DNA of 64,000 nucleotides from Ovis canadensis (GCF_042477335.2 NC_091251.1:92333501-92397500); one strand, 5' to 3'. Shown: positions 22,071 to 33,645, counted from the stretch's first letter. Translations and numbers: made by a program. Notes: generated by a model from the letters alone, not told the origin.

Positions 22071-22333
22071 GTTGAAATCCTAAACACTGCAGCCCCCACC
22101 CCTGTCAGGTGATGGTATTAGCAGTCGGGGTCTTTGGGAGGTGATTGGTACTTTTACAAAGAGGCCTCAGAGAGATCCTTCAACCCTTCTGCCCTTTGTG
22201 GTTACAGTGAGAAAGTGCCTTCTATGAACCAGGAATGGTTCTCACCAGACACTAATTCTGCTGGTGTCTCAATCTTGGACTTACTAGCCTTCAGAACTGT
22301 GAGAAATATTCTTGTTTATTAACCACCCAGTCT
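22071..22333 (+). repeat. MaLR-type (ERVL-MaLR) LTR remnant, first part
   Basis: Typical MaLR LTR phrases are present: ttgaaatcctaaacactg, gtctttgggaggtgattgg, caccagacactaattctgct, cagaactgtgagaaatat and ccacccagtct. It is interrupted at 22333 by BovB and resumes at 23863. It carries no viral genes. Confidence 0.7.
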
Positions 22334-23850
22334 CAGTTCAGTTCAGTCGCTCAGTCGTGTCTGGTTCTTTGCAACCCCATGAACCGCAGCACACCAGGCC
22401 TCCCTGTCCATCACCAACTTCCGGAGTTCACCCAAACTCATGTGCATTGAGTCGGTGATGCCATCCAGCCATCTCATCTTCTGTCGTTCCCTTCTCCTCC
22501 TGCCCTCAATCTTTCCCAGCATCAGGGTCTTTTCCAATGAGTCAGCTCTTCGCATCAGGTGGCCAAAGTATTGGAGTTTCAGCTTCAACATCAGTCCTTC
22601 CAATGAACACCCAGGACTGATCCCCTTTAGGAAGGACTGGTTGGATCTCCTTGCAGTCCAAGGGACTCTCAAGAGTCTTCTCCAACACCACAGTTCAAAA
22701 GCATCAATTCTTAGGCACTCAGCTTTCTTCACAGTCCAACTCTCACATCCATACATGACCATTGGAAAAACCATAGCCTTGACTAGACGGACCTTTTTTG
22801 GCAAAGTAATGTGTCTGCTTTTTAATATGCTGTCTAGGTTGGTCATAGCTTTTCTTCCAAGCAATAAGCATCTTTTAATTTCATGGCTGCAGTCACCATC
22901 TGCAGTGATTTTGGAGCCCCCCAAAATAAAGTCTGACACTGTTTCCACTGTTTCCCCATCTATTTTCCATGAAGTGATGGGACCAGATGCCATGATCTTC
23001 GTTTTCTGAATGTTGAGCTTTAAGCCAACTTTTTCACTCTCCTCTTTCACTTTCATTAAGAGGCTCTTTAGTTACTCTTCACTTTCTGCCATAAGGGTGG
23101 TGTCATCTGCATATCTGAGGTGATTGATATTTCTCCCAGCAATCTTGATTCCAGCTTGTGCTTCTTCCAGCCCAGCGTTTCTCATGATGTACTCTGCATA
23201 GAAGTTAAATAAGCAGGGTGACAATATACAGCCTTGACATACTCCTTTTCCTATTTGGAACCAGTCTGTTGTTCCATGTCCAGTTCTAACTGTTGCTTCC
23301 TGACCTGCATACAGATTTCTCAAGAGGCAGGTCACGTGGTCTGGTATTCCCATTTCTTTCAGAATTTTCACAGTTTATTGTGATCCACACAGTCAAAGGC
23401 TTTGGCATAGTCAATAAAGCAGAAATAGATGTTTTTCTGGAACTCTTTTGCTTTATCCATGATCCAGCGGATGTTGGCAATTTGATCTCTGGTTCCTCTG
23501 CCTTTTCTAAATCCAGCTTGAACATCTGGAAGTTCACAGATCACATATTGCTGAAGCCTGGCTTGGAGAATTCTGAGCATTACTTTACTAGCGTGTGAGA
23601 TGAGTGTAGTTGTGTGGTAGTTTGAGCATTCTTTGGCATTGCCTTTCTTTGGCATTGGAATGAATACTGACCTTTTCCAGTCCTGTGGCCACTGCTGTTT
23701 TCCAAATTTGCTGATATATTGAGTACAGCACTTTTACAGCATCATCTTTCACAATTTGAAATAGCTCAACTGGAATTTCATCACCTCCATTAGCTTTGTT
23801 CGTAGTGATGCTTCCTAAGGCCCACTTGACTGCACATTCCAGGATGTCTG
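22334..23850 (-). mobile_element. BovB LINE with 12-base target-site duplication
   Basis: An antisense BovB of 1,517 bases. accacccagtct is present exactly at 22322-22333 and again at 23851-23862. The minus-strand C-terminal frame (22343-23056) is open for 237 codons, and the RT part is broken by frameshifts near 23070 and 23370. The 5' end falls in the RT region at the ggatgtctg corresponding to DILECAVKWAL. Confidence 0.95.
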
Positions 23851-23862
23851 ACCACCCAGTCT

Positions 23863-23910
23863 AAAGGTATTTTATTATAGTATTCTGAACACTCTAAGAC
23901 AGGATGGTAC
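23863..23910 (+). repeat. MaLR-type LTR remnant, second part
   Basis: aaaggtattttattatagtat continues the LTR 3' end after the BovB insertion. Confidence 0.55.
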
Positions 23911-24374
23911 TTACAAGTCAAACCTCACCATTAACTCTGACCATTTTATTGTATACTGAGTATACTTCAAAAGAGTTGATTTATTTAAAAAAAAAATAGT
24001 TCTGACTTCAGTTTCTTTTTAGCTCTTTCCAGAATCATACAACATTATCATGATCAGCACTGTCTCATACATCATTTTCTTTGTGTTTTCAAAAATCATT
24101 TCTGCATAAGATTGCCTGTAAATGAACTCAACTCAAAATAAGGTAGTTACCATGAGCAACTTATCTCACTTGATTTCTTATTTTGTGGATATATCTTTTA
24201 GCTAGAACCAGTACCACTCATGTTAACATTTAGAAAAGAAGAATGTCCTACTGTATGAATGTGTTGTATGCAACACTGAAGGATTTTTTTAAAATTAGTG
24301 CACTCAGGAATATTCAAACAGATACAAGTATGCTTGAGTTCAGCCTGAAATCAATTTACCATGAGAAAAGGCAA
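23911..24374. other. Unassigned AT-rich sequence
   Basis: No gene or repeat can be named. Confidence 0.5.
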
Positions 24375-26425
24375 TTCCTTATTTTTTCATTGAAGTATAG
24401 TTGATTTACAATATTATATTGTTTTCAGGTATACAACAGTCATTCAATATTTTTATGGATTATACTCATCGGAAGTTATTGCCCTTTAAATACATGATGC
24501 CAGATGCCACTCCCTTCTAGCCTCCAAAGTTTCGACAGAAAAGTCAGCTGATGGCCTTTTGAATTAGTGTTTTCCTTTTCTTCTACGTACCCAGGCGTGG
24601 AGTTGCTGGAACATATGGTAGTCTTACTTTTAGCTTTTGATAAACCTCCATACTGTTCTCCACAGTGGCTGTACCAGTTTACACTCCCACCAACAGTCCA
24701 TGAGGTTCCCTTTTCTCCACATCTTCACTGACACGTTGTCTCTTGTCTTTTTGATAATAACCATTCTGAAAGGTGTGAGGTCATATCTCGCTGTATCTTT
24801 GATTCGAATTTCTGTAAAATGAATGCTGTTGAGAATCTTTTTTTACGTGTTTACGTATGTATGTATGTATGTATGTATTTACTTTTGACTGCGCTGGGTC
24901 TTTGTTGCTCCATGCGGGCTTTCTCTAGTTGCAGCAAGCAGGGGCTACTCCTTGTTGTGGTGCATAGGCTTTTCATTGTGGTGGCTTCTCTTGTTGCAAA
25001 GTGCAGGCTCTAGGCGAGCGGGCTTCAGTAGCTCTGGCACAGGAATTTGGTTGCTCCATGGCACATTGAATCTTCCCAGACCAGGGATCGAACCTGTGTC
25101 CCCTGAACTGGCAGATGGATCCTGATCCACTGTGCCACCAGGGAAGTCTGAGCATCTTTTCCTGTGCCTGTTGGTCACCTGTATGTCTTTGGAATGTCTC
25201 TTCAGGTCCTCTGCCCATGTCTTAATCAGCTTTTTTTAAAAAAATGTTGAGCTGTTCTTTGTATCTTTTGGGTATTAACCCCTCATAGGATGTATCATTT
25301 GCAAATACCTGGTCCCATCCACTAGGCTGTCTTTTCATTTTGTCAATAGTTTCTATTACAGTGCAAAACTTTTAAAGTTTGATTAGGTTCCATTTGTTTA
25401 TTTTTTTCTTTTGTTTCCTTTGCCCAAGGAGACATATCCAAAAATATATTGCTAAGACCAAAGTCAAAGAATGCACTATGTTTCCTTCTAGATGTTTTAT
25501 GATTTCAGGACTTATATTTGAGTCTTTAATCCATTATGAATTTATTTACACATATGGGTGAGAAAGTTGTCCAGTTTGATTATTTTGTGTGTACCTGTCC
25601 AGTGTTTCCCAGCACCATTTCTCAAAAAGGCTGTTTCCCATTGTATTTTCTTGCCTCCTTCATAATAGATTAGTTGCCATATAATGTGGTTTTTGATTAC
25701 TGTCATTTTGTAGTATAGTTTGAATTCAGGAAATGTAATATATCTAGCTTTGTTCCTCTCTCTCAAGATGGCTTTGGATATTCAGGGTCTTTTGTTTTTT
25801 CCATGCAGATTTTGGAACTATGTGTTCTAGTTCTGTGAAAAATGGTATTTTCATAACTAATGAAAATATACTTTGAATCTGTATATGCCTTGGGTAGTAA
25901 GGTCATTTTAACAGTATTAATTTTCCCAATCCATGAGCAAGGTATAGCTTTCCATTTGTTTGTAATGTGTTCAATTTCTTTCATCAGTTTCTTACAGTTT
26001 TATGAGTACAGTCATTTTCCCTCAGATTTATTCCTAGGTATTTCATTCTTTTCATATGATTGTAAGTGGGATTCTTTTTTTCCTGATAGTTTGTTGTTAG
26101 TGTACTGAAATGCAACAAATTTCTGTATGTTAATTTTGTATTATACGACTTTATAATATAAACTACAACTATAGTTTGAACAACTATAAGCTACTGTGAT
26201 AAATAATATATACTGTATTCACTGATGAGTTTTAGTAGCTTTCAGGATTTTCTGTGTATAGTGTCATGTCATCTGTGAACAATGACAGCTTTACGTCTTC
26301 CTTTCAGTTTGGATTCCTTTTGTTTCTATTTGTTGTCTCATTGCTCTGACTAGGACTTCCGATACTATGTTGAGTAAAAGTGGTGGTGGTGGGCACCCTG
26401 TCCTGTTCCTGATCTTCAAGCCTCT
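24375..26425 (-). mobile_element. Old L1, antisense, split by a CHR SINE
   Basis: The L1 3' end (ttgaagtatagttgatttac) leads through ORF2 phrases: aacctccatactgttctcca, ggtattaacccctcatagg and tgttgagtaaaagtggtgg. The minus-strand fragments WKAIPCSWIGKINTVKM and KARYITFPEFKLYYK at about 25.7-25.95 kb are L1 ORF2. Many frameshifts are present. Confidence 0.85.
24848..25150 (-). mobile_element. CHR-type SINE with (GTAT)n tail
   Basis: It is inserted in the L1. The reversed tail is a gtatgtatgtatgtat run, the body has ctgcgctgggtctttgttgc, and the reversed head ends tgccaccagggaagtctg. Confidence 0.85.
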
Positions 26426-26880
26426 TCAAGTCTGGTTGAGATCAGCTGACAACGAGCTGGGTCCTGGTGCTCCTCTCAGTGCACGGACGTTCTAGGATAT
26501 GTCTCCCAGATTACTACAGTCTGTTAGGTTCTGTTAGTTTTCAAAGTGGTTGGGGATCATCTCTCTGGTGCAGGTCCTAAAAGCCAAAGTTACCAGTATG
26601 GGAATGAAACCCTTTGCTCCTCAGAGAGGAGCTTCAGGTTTTGAACTTTCTCTGGGTTGTGTGCCACTGTGCTGGGCGTGTGGTTTATGGCAAGACTGTA
26701 TCCCAGCCTCCTACCGAGTTTGATGTAGTTCCTCTTGTTTGCCTGATGTGTAGTCATCACTCAGCCAGGCTTTAGGTTTTTGAAAGACATTGTTCTATAC
26801 ACAGCTGTAGACCCAGTGTGTCTGTGAGATCAAGATTTTCCTATATTGTCATCTTGAACCAGAACCCTCTTTTTTTGTGT
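26426..26880 (-). repeat. Possible 5' region of the same old L1
   Basis: The sequence leaves ORF2 abruptly at about 26425. The final phrase tattgtcatcttgaaccaga resembles the reversed start of L1 5' regions, which suggests an internally deleted element. This is weakly supported. Confidence 0.35.
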
Positions 26881-28028
26881 TGTTTCTTTCCTTGTTTTTG
26901 GCTATTTTCTAGATTACCTTTGCAATCTAGATTAGTTCTGATTACCTTTGACTATCTCAGTTATTTCTGTAGGTCTTGGAGTAAAAGCAAAAATTAGAGA
27001 ACCCACTAGAGTAGCAGTGGTAGTATAACCACTGTCTTTTATTTTCTGTCTTTTGATGCTTTGACATGTGGGGCCTTGCTGACCCTGAAGGGACTACTCC
27101 TCCAGAGGTTAGTACAGTTTTAGAGATAATAAACAACTCTCTCATGAGCACAGTTTTCAAATACAAAGGAGCCAATCCAGAGCTCACATTTCAATGATCT
27201 CTTTTACTGAGCTCTCACACTTAGGGCCATTTATCCACATGCCCTCATCACCCCAAGGCTAGGTAGTAGGGACAGCCCCTGCGCTACAGAGACCATTGAC
27301 ATTGTTCAAACTAATCCATCCTAAGCCTGCTTACCTGGCCTGGTCAGTTCCTTCTCACAGAAACCACAATAAAGGCTCTCGCCCACAGTTCCTCCCTCTC
27401 CTTCTGCCCTACAACCAGCATCAGTGCTTCCCTGTGTGGTCCCCAAGACACAAAATGTCCTCTTTTCTTGGCAACTGTAATAAATTAACCTTTCAATGTC
27501 AGTTGTCTCCTGATCTTTTGGCCCTACTATACCTCTCACATTCTATTAATGCACAAGCTGGAGAAAACTACCCATATTGAAAATAGGTAGGAGAAAACTA
27601 CCAATTCTTCTTATTCCCCATCTTTTTTTCTGCACTTGAAGAGATGCTATTTTGTATGTGTGTGTGGCTAGTAATTACAAATAATTTGTATACATAATTT
27701 TTCCAATAAGTTATCTTCCTACATAGATTATTTTCCTTTCAAACTCAAAAGGCAGGGGCAACGTGGTGGAGTATGTGGTAGAAAATGTTCTGGTTCTGGT
27801 TACAAATATTGGCTGTTTAAGTTTTAACATTAACAACATTAACTAGAGACATTTAATTTCACATCTCCAAAGTTTGATCTTTCTATCTTTAACATGGGGT
27901 AATGATTTTAACCTAATAAGATTTCTTAAGCATGAAATGAAATAACTTCCATAAAGTATCTAGTGAGTTCTTAATATTGCTCTAGGTTTTATGTGAATCC
28001 TTGGATTTGGATGATGTCCTGGCTATCA
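26881..28028. other. Unassigned intergenic sequence
   Basis: About 1.1 kb without a recognisable gene or repeat. The ORFs of 94 codons (plus) and 72-76 codons (minus) show no known motif. Confidence 0.5.
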
Positions 28029-28248
28029 GGGCTTCCCTGGTGGCTCAGATGGTAAAGAACCCGGGAGTTCGTCTCCTGGCAATGTGGGAGACCTGGGTTT
28101 GACCCATGGCTTGGGAAGATTCCCTGTAGGAGGGCATGGCAACTCACCCCAGTATTCTTGCCTGGGAAATCCGCATGGACAGAGGAGCCTGATGGGCTGC
28201 AGTCCCTGGGGTTGCAAAAAGTTGGACACGACTGAGTAATTAAGCACA
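28029..28248 (+). mobile_element. Bov-tA SINE
   Basis: The head ggcttccctggtggctcaga has an extra gggagttcgtctcctgg. The body is ggcatggcaactcacccc, and the end is ggacacgactgagtaattaa. Confidence 0.9.
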
Positions 28249-28474
28249 GCACCTGGCTATGATGGCTGCTTCACTAAGTCTGACAATGGTCACTGTTCAA
28301 CTCATTTCCAAAATTACAGTAGGGGAAATTTTCATTGGACTTTTCCTGGCTTCTCTTTCTTGGAGCATGTGAAAGTTTTTAAAAAGCCATTCCTAGAAAA
28401 TGTGTCAGTTTGGAACTCCAAGGGATCAACATTTGGGAACTTTCTTCTCTCATTTTCACTCTTAAAAGTCTATT

Positions 28475-28692
28475 TCAACCTGCAGTGGTCTTTGAGAGTG
28501 GTCCTCAAACTATAGTGTATAGTTTGGTTTTTGTAAATATAAAAAAACCAACCATATAGGACCTCGTGCTTTTGCAAATAAAGTTTTACTGGAACACAGT
28601 CGCATTCTTTTGCTTATATATTGTCTATGGTTGCCTTCATACCCCAGACTGCAAAGACCCAAGGCCTGCAAGCCTAAAAGATTTACCATCTC
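28475..28692 (+). repeat. Ancient DNA-transposon-like repeat, first part
   Basis: The phrases caaataaagttttactggaa, attgtctatggttgcc and aaaagatttaccatct belong to a common mammalian fossil repeat, probably hAT-type. It is split by the L1 insertion and resumes at 29300 (tgagaaaacgtttgctgaac). I cannot name the family with certainty. Confidence 0.55.
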
Positions 28693-29283
28693 TAATGAGG
28701 TGGATGAAACTGGAGCCGATTATACAGAGTGAAGTAAGCAAGAAAGAAAAACACCAATACAGTATACTAACGCATATATTGGAGAAGGAAATGGCAACCC
28801 ACTCCAGTATTCTTGCTTGGAAAATCCCATGGATGGAGAAGCCTGGTAGGCTATAGTCTACGGGGTCGCAAAAAGTTGGACACGACTGAGCGACTTCACC
28901 TTACCTTACCTTAATGCATATATATGGAATTTAGAAAGATGGTAATGATAACGCTGTATACGAGACAGCAAAAGAGACACAGATGTATAGAAGTCTTTTG
29001 GACTCTGTGGGAGAGGGAGAGGGTGGGATGATTTGGGAGAATGGCATTGAAATATGTATAATATCATAAATGAAACGAATCGCCAGTCCAGGTTTGATGC
29101 AGGATAGGATGCTTAGGGCGGGTGCACTGGGATGGAATGGTATGGGGAGGGAGGCGGGAGGGGGGTTCAGGATGGGGAACACGTGTGCACCCATGCCAGA
29201 TTCATGTTGATGTATGGCAAAACCAATACAATATTGTAAAGTAATTAGCCTCCAATTAAAATAAATACATTTATATATATAAA
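28693..29283 (+). mobile_element. L1 3' end with target-site duplication
   Basis: ctaatgaggtggatgaaact begins near the ORF2 end, and the 3' UTR with ggggagggaggcgggagggg follows. It ends with an AT-rich tail. The 16-base flanks aaaagatttaccatct and aaaagattcaccatct (28677-28692, 29284-29299) differ at one base. A Bov-A monomer is nested inside. Confidence 0.9.
28778..28912 (+). mobile_element. Bov-A monomer SINE nested in L1
   Basis: ttggagaaggaaatggcaac to gagcgacttcaccttacctt, with a short (ACCTT) tail. The L1 phrase gcatata is repeated on both sides. Confidence 0.9.
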
Positions 29284-29420
29284 AAAGATTCACCATCTCA
29301 TCCTTTGAGAAAACGTTTGCTGAACCCTGGTCTTTGCTGTTTGAAGCTTGGCTTCTTTCTGTGTGGATTAAAAATGACTACACATTCTTTGCATTGTTCT
29401 CATCAAGAGGTGGAGTTTAG

Positions 29421-29584
29421 GGGGAGTTCCCTGATGATCCAGTGGATAAGACAGCACACTTCCACTGCAGGGGGTTCCAGTTCCATCCCTGGTTGGGGAA
29501 CTAAGATCCCACATGCCTCATGGAACAACTGAAAAATGGGGTTGAGGGTGGGGAGGTATATGTGACATTTTTTTTTTTTAAAAA
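29421..29584 (+). mobile_element. CHR-type SINE with exact 16-base target duplication
   Basis: Its head is ggggagttccctgatgatcc, and it ends in a T-run then an A-run. aagaggtggagtttag is exact at 29405-29420 and 29585-29600. Confidence 0.9.
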
Positions 29585-29600
29585 AAGAGGTGGAGTTTAG

Positions 29601-30465
29601 GTCCCTTCCTGCAGTGACTCTAAGCTTGGCCCTGGCCTGGTCTGGCCAATAAGACATCAGCAAGTGTGACAAGTACAAAGGCCTGACTAGTGCTTTCCAC
29701 ACTGGGACCTGCCTTCTTAGAACAATTTCCTGAGAACCCCCCCTCCGCATGCAGTGAAAGTCCAGTCTGGTCTGTTGGAAGATGAGAGGCCATGAGGACA
29801 AAAGCCAAGGCACTCTAGTCTACAGTTAGCATTAAGCACCAGTACGGAAAGAGAGGCCACCTCTGTCTTCAGATGAATGCAGTTCCATGTGACTCTGGGT
29901 GGTACCAGAAGAAACAGTCAATGCACAGAATCTTCTTAAGTTTAAAAAAATTTAAGACATTAAGTTTTGCCATGGATTGTTCTGTAATTGCTAACTTACA
30001 TGCTTTCTTTGCCCATCAAGGGAGAAAATGGCCATTCTGTACACAATTACTGTTAGAGACTAGCACTTTGATTCCTGGTCTGGACTTTGAGTCATATGGC
30101 ACAGCAGTGATAACTTTTCATATCAGAGTATGCAAGGTAACTTAGGCAAAAGGTCAATCAATATTCAGTTCTGACAATGCCTTTCACATCCTGTGGCACA
30201 AACCCTTTGCTGTCTTCTATGTATCTTATGAGGTTTTGGGAGATGGAAGAGATACAAGTCAGAAGGCAAATGTTGGTAACTGCTTTCAAACTTTGTATGA
30301 AATGAATGGTACTACTACTGCTGTTGTTGTAGAACATTTAATGTAATGCAGTCAATTCTTTATTACCTCTAATGAAAGGGTGTCCTAGCATGGTTGAACC
30401 AAATTCAATTAAAATATAATAAACTTTAATTTCTTGGAGTGATGGATGAGAAGTAGACTCCTAAT
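29601..30465. other. Unassigned intergenic sequence
   Basis: No gene or named repeat is seen. There is a (TGC/TAC)-type short repeat near 30309-30330. Confidence 0.5.
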
Positions 30466-30469
30466 GGCT

Positions 30470-30640
30470 TGAAGGAAATTCCTAGGTCTGGCACTGATTA
30501 GCTATGTATCTTGAGCAAGTTATTAATTTCTTTAGGCCTTCAGTTACCTTATCTATAAAAATAAATTATTGATATTGCCTTGCATAGTTATGAGAATTCG
30601 TTGGCATTTAAGTTACTGAAAAGGATGGCCCAGTGTAGTG
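30470..30640 (+). repeat. MIR
   Basis: tctggcactgattagctatg, then ttgagcaagttattaatttc and taccttatctataaaaata fit the MIR core. Confidence 0.8.
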
Positions 30641-30654
30641 CCTGGAACCATGGA

Positions 30655-30880
30655 GAGTGGAGACAGCATATTATGGTTATGTATGTTGGTTCTGAAGCTA
30701 AACTGCCTGGGTTTAAATCCCAGCTCTGGCACTTAATAGCTGTGTAATTTAGCAAATTAAGCTCTCAATGTCTTTGCTTATCTCATCTATAAAATGGGGA
30801 CAACAGCAGCAGTTTAGAGTTGTTGTGAGGCTTAAATAAACACGTGTAAATGACTTGGCACAGTAGCTGAAATAAGATTG
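30655..30880 (+). repeat. MIR
   Basis: gcctgggtttaaatcccagc, tctataaaatggggacaac and gttgttgtgaggcttaaat are nearly full MIR. It lies in tandem with the preceding MIR in the same orientation. Confidence 0.9.
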
Positions 30881-31463
30881 ATTGAAATAAATTGATAAGA
30901 GTTTAATAATTGTTAGCCAACTATTATTGGCAGTGCACGATTGAGCCCTTATCCTTATCTCCTTATCTTCTATGTCAAAGCTAGGCCTTAAACTGATCAT
31001 TTAGAATCCTTGTTTTTCTCATTTTATTGCTCTGTCAGAGTGTTATCCCATGAAGCTGGTGGTTAAATAAGGAGACATTTATTCCACAAACCCCAAAATA
31101 AGGTGGGGAAAAAAAAAAGATTGTAAAGGTTTATCGACAAATGCAACAAGTTTTTGTTGAATGCCAATACTAAGTTAGGCACAGTTAGATACACTATTAT
31201 CTTATGTGCTGTATCTGGCATAAAATAGCAAAGCTTAGGAGAGATTATTATCTATTTTGATGGCATCATTAACTTATTTAATTTGTAATGGTATTCCTTA
31301 GGAAAAAAAGTGGTTTTATGTCCATATATCTTCCAAGTTGCTACAAGGCATCTGTTGGATCTGAGAAACTGACTGCTGTTTAGATCCAGGCATGCAATAT
31401 GACATTAGGATAAAAATAGAAAGGAAGGAAAATAAAACAAGGTTCAAAAGAAAACAATCTTAT
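30881..31463. other. Intergenic sequence with a possible MIR
   Basis: Bases 31140-31260 (gttgaatgccaatactaagt, taggcacagttagatac) resemble a MIR 5' half. The rest is unassigned. Confidence 0.4.
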
Positions 31464-31476
31464 GAAGACTAACATG

Positions 31477-31764
31477 GGATTTCTCTGATGGTCCAGTGGT
31501 TAAGAATCTGCCTGCCAATGCAGAGGACATGGGTTCAATCCCTGGTGCAGGAAGATTCTACATACCAGTAAGGCAACTCAGCCCATGCCCCAGAGCCCGT
31601 GCTCCCCAACCAGAGAAGACACCATAACAAGAGAAGCCACCTCAACGAGGAGCCCTCACACTGCAACCAGAGAGTCGCCAACACACTGCAACTAGGGAAA
31701 AGATGTGCACACAGCAATGAAGACCAGTGCACTCAAAAATAAAAAAATAAATTTAAAAATTTAA
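31477..31764 (+). mobile_element. CHR-type SINE, long form
   Basis: ggatttctctgatggtccag begins the tRNA-like head, and ggttcaatccctgg is box B-like. The body carries repeated agagaag/agccac motifs and the tail is A-rich. The flanks aagactaacatg and aagattaacatg (31465-31476, 31765-31776) are the target duplication. Confidence 0.9.
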
Positions 31765-31885
31765 AAGATTAACATGTTTCGGGGGTACAACGTACCTGTA
31801 CTTTATACAATAAAAACATGTCAACATAAAAAACAGTAATAAGAAACTCATATTCAAATCAGCACTGCAGATGTAGAATTAAAAG

Positions 31886-32085
31886 GGGAACTAGGATCCC
31901 ACATGCCCGATGCAATGAACCCTGAGTGCCCCAACTACTGAACCCACGCACAGCAACTACTGAGCATCAGTGCCACAACTAAAGAAGCCCGCACAAAAGA
32001 CCTGGCATGCTGCGAGGAAGATCCCCAGTGACACAATTAAGGCCCAAGGTAGCCAAATAACTAAGCAAAAGTTTTAAAACCACAT
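31886..32085 (+). mobile_element. CHR-type SINE, head missing
   Basis: ggggaactaggatcccacat to ggcccaaggtagccaaataa is the CHR body and tail without the tRNA-like head. Confidence 0.75.
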
Positions 32086-32660
32086 TCCATTTATTAAGAA
32101 AAAAATGGGATTCAATCTTATGATTCCATTTGCCAATCTCAAAACAGAAAGAAGGATCATATTTTCCTGACTGGTCAATCAATTTAATGATTACAGGAAA
32201 TACAAAGTTCTTTTGTAAATGACTCTGCTAATGATTGACGTGCATTTTTCAAATGCACGTCAGCTCTCTCCCTCTCCCATTTATCACCCTGCAAAAGAAA
32301 GGAAAACATTTAGAAACAGGACCTAATATTCGCAATCATTTGATTCCTTAGATAGAGCAATGGTTGCTTATACCATAGGTTATTACACTATCATCAAGTG
32401 TATCAGAAAGTGAATCAAGTGTATCAAGTGAAATCAGAAAGCAGATTAAGTGCTTTGAAATCTCTCTACAAGTATCTGCATCATAAGAACTTGGTTCTGA
32501 TCAGAATTCCTTAAACTACTGCCTTCCTTTTGTCTTCCTTTGATTACAATTGCCTTTTGGGATGTGAGTGTTGGTCTCAAAAAGATGTACAGATAAAAAA
32601 GAAACAGCAAATGGGCTTACCACAGGAGAGCAACCAACTGTAACCCTATTATATCATAGG
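32086..32660. other. Unassigned sequence with local short repeats
   Basis: A cluster of imperfect atcaagtgtatca and atcagaaag units lies at 32394-32450. No gene is seen. Confidence 0.5.
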
Positions 32661-32769
32661 TGAGAGTATTCTTGCCCGGAGAATCCCATGGAATAGAAGA
32701 GCCTGGTGGGCTACAGTCCATAGGGTGTCAAAGAATTGGACATGACTTAAGAGACTCAGCATGCACGCA
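32661..32769 (+). mobile_element. Bov-A fragment
   Basis: gagtattcttgcccggagaa to ttggacatgacttaagagac. Confidence 0.85.
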
Positions 32770-32782
32770 CAAAAAGCTTTAT

Positions 32783-33003
32783 GGGGCTTCCCAGGTGGCA
32801 CTAATGGTAAAGAACCTGCCTGAGAATGCAGAAGACATAAGAGAAGCGGGTTCGGTCACTGGGTCAGAATGATCTCCTGGAGGAGGGCATGGCAACCCAC
32901 TCCAGCATTCTTGCCTGAAGAATCCCATGGACAGAGGGGCCTGGCAGGCTACAGTCCATAGAGTCACACAGAGTTGGACATGACTGAAGTGACTTAGCAC
33001 ACA
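32783..33003 (+). mobile_element. Bov-tA SINE
   Basis: ggggcttcccaggtggcact to gacatgactgaagtgactta, directly after the Bov-A fragment. Confidence 0.9.
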
Positions 33004-33080
33004 CCCGTAAGAGCTTCACAACTCAAATGTACTGCTTCTAAGGTGAAATCAGAAAAATACTTTGACATCAAGATCACCAA

Positions 33081-33224
33081 CAGGGACTTCCCTGGTGGTC
33101 TAGTGGCTAAGAGTCTTCTCTTCAAATGCAGAGGACCAGGTTCAGTCCCTGATTGGGAAACTTGATCCCATATGCCCCAACTAAGACCTGGCACAGCCAA
33201 ATAAATAAGTAAAAATATTTTTTA
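33081..33224 (+). mobile_element. CHR-type SINE
   Basis: gggacttccctggtggtcta head, gaccaggttcagtccctgat, and an A-rich tail that became the target of the next element. Confidence 0.85.
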
Positions 33225-33236
33225 AAAAATCACTAG

Positions 33237-33318
33237 AGGGAGGTGGGAGGGGGGTTCATGTTTGGGAATGCATGTAAGAATTAAAGATATTAAAATTAAA
33301 AAAAAATAAAATAAAAAT
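33237..33318 (+). mobile_element. Minimal L1 insertion (about 80 bases)
   Basis: Only the polypurine tract (ggaggtgggaggggggttc), the last L1 bases and an A-rich tail are present. The 12-base duplication aaaaatcactag is exact at 33225-33236 and 33319-33330. Confidence 0.9.
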
Positions 33319-33414
33319 AAAAATCACTAGCAAATACTCCCTCCCTTTCAGATGACCTCCCTTTTAGAGTGACCCTATTTAATTTATATTTGTACCTTCA
33401 GCACCTAGCACATA

Positions 33415-33645
33415 GTGCATGCTCAGTTGTGTCCGACTCTTTGTGACTTCATGGATTATGGCCCCCAGTAGATTGTGGCCCGCCAGGCTCCTCTGTCCAT
33501 GGGATTTTTCAGGCAAGAATACTGGAGTGGGGTTGCCATTTTCTTCTCCAGGGGATCTTCCCAACCCAAGGATCAAATTAGAGTCTCCTGTGTCTTCTGC
33601 ATTGGCAGGCAAATTCCTTGCCACTGAGCCACCTGGGAAGCCCAG
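33415..33645 (-). mobile_element. Bov-tA SINE
   Basis: gtgcatgctcagttgtgtcc to gccacctgggaagccc in antisense. A partial duplication (attatggcccccagtagattgtggccc) lies near 33453-33480. Confidence 0.9.
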
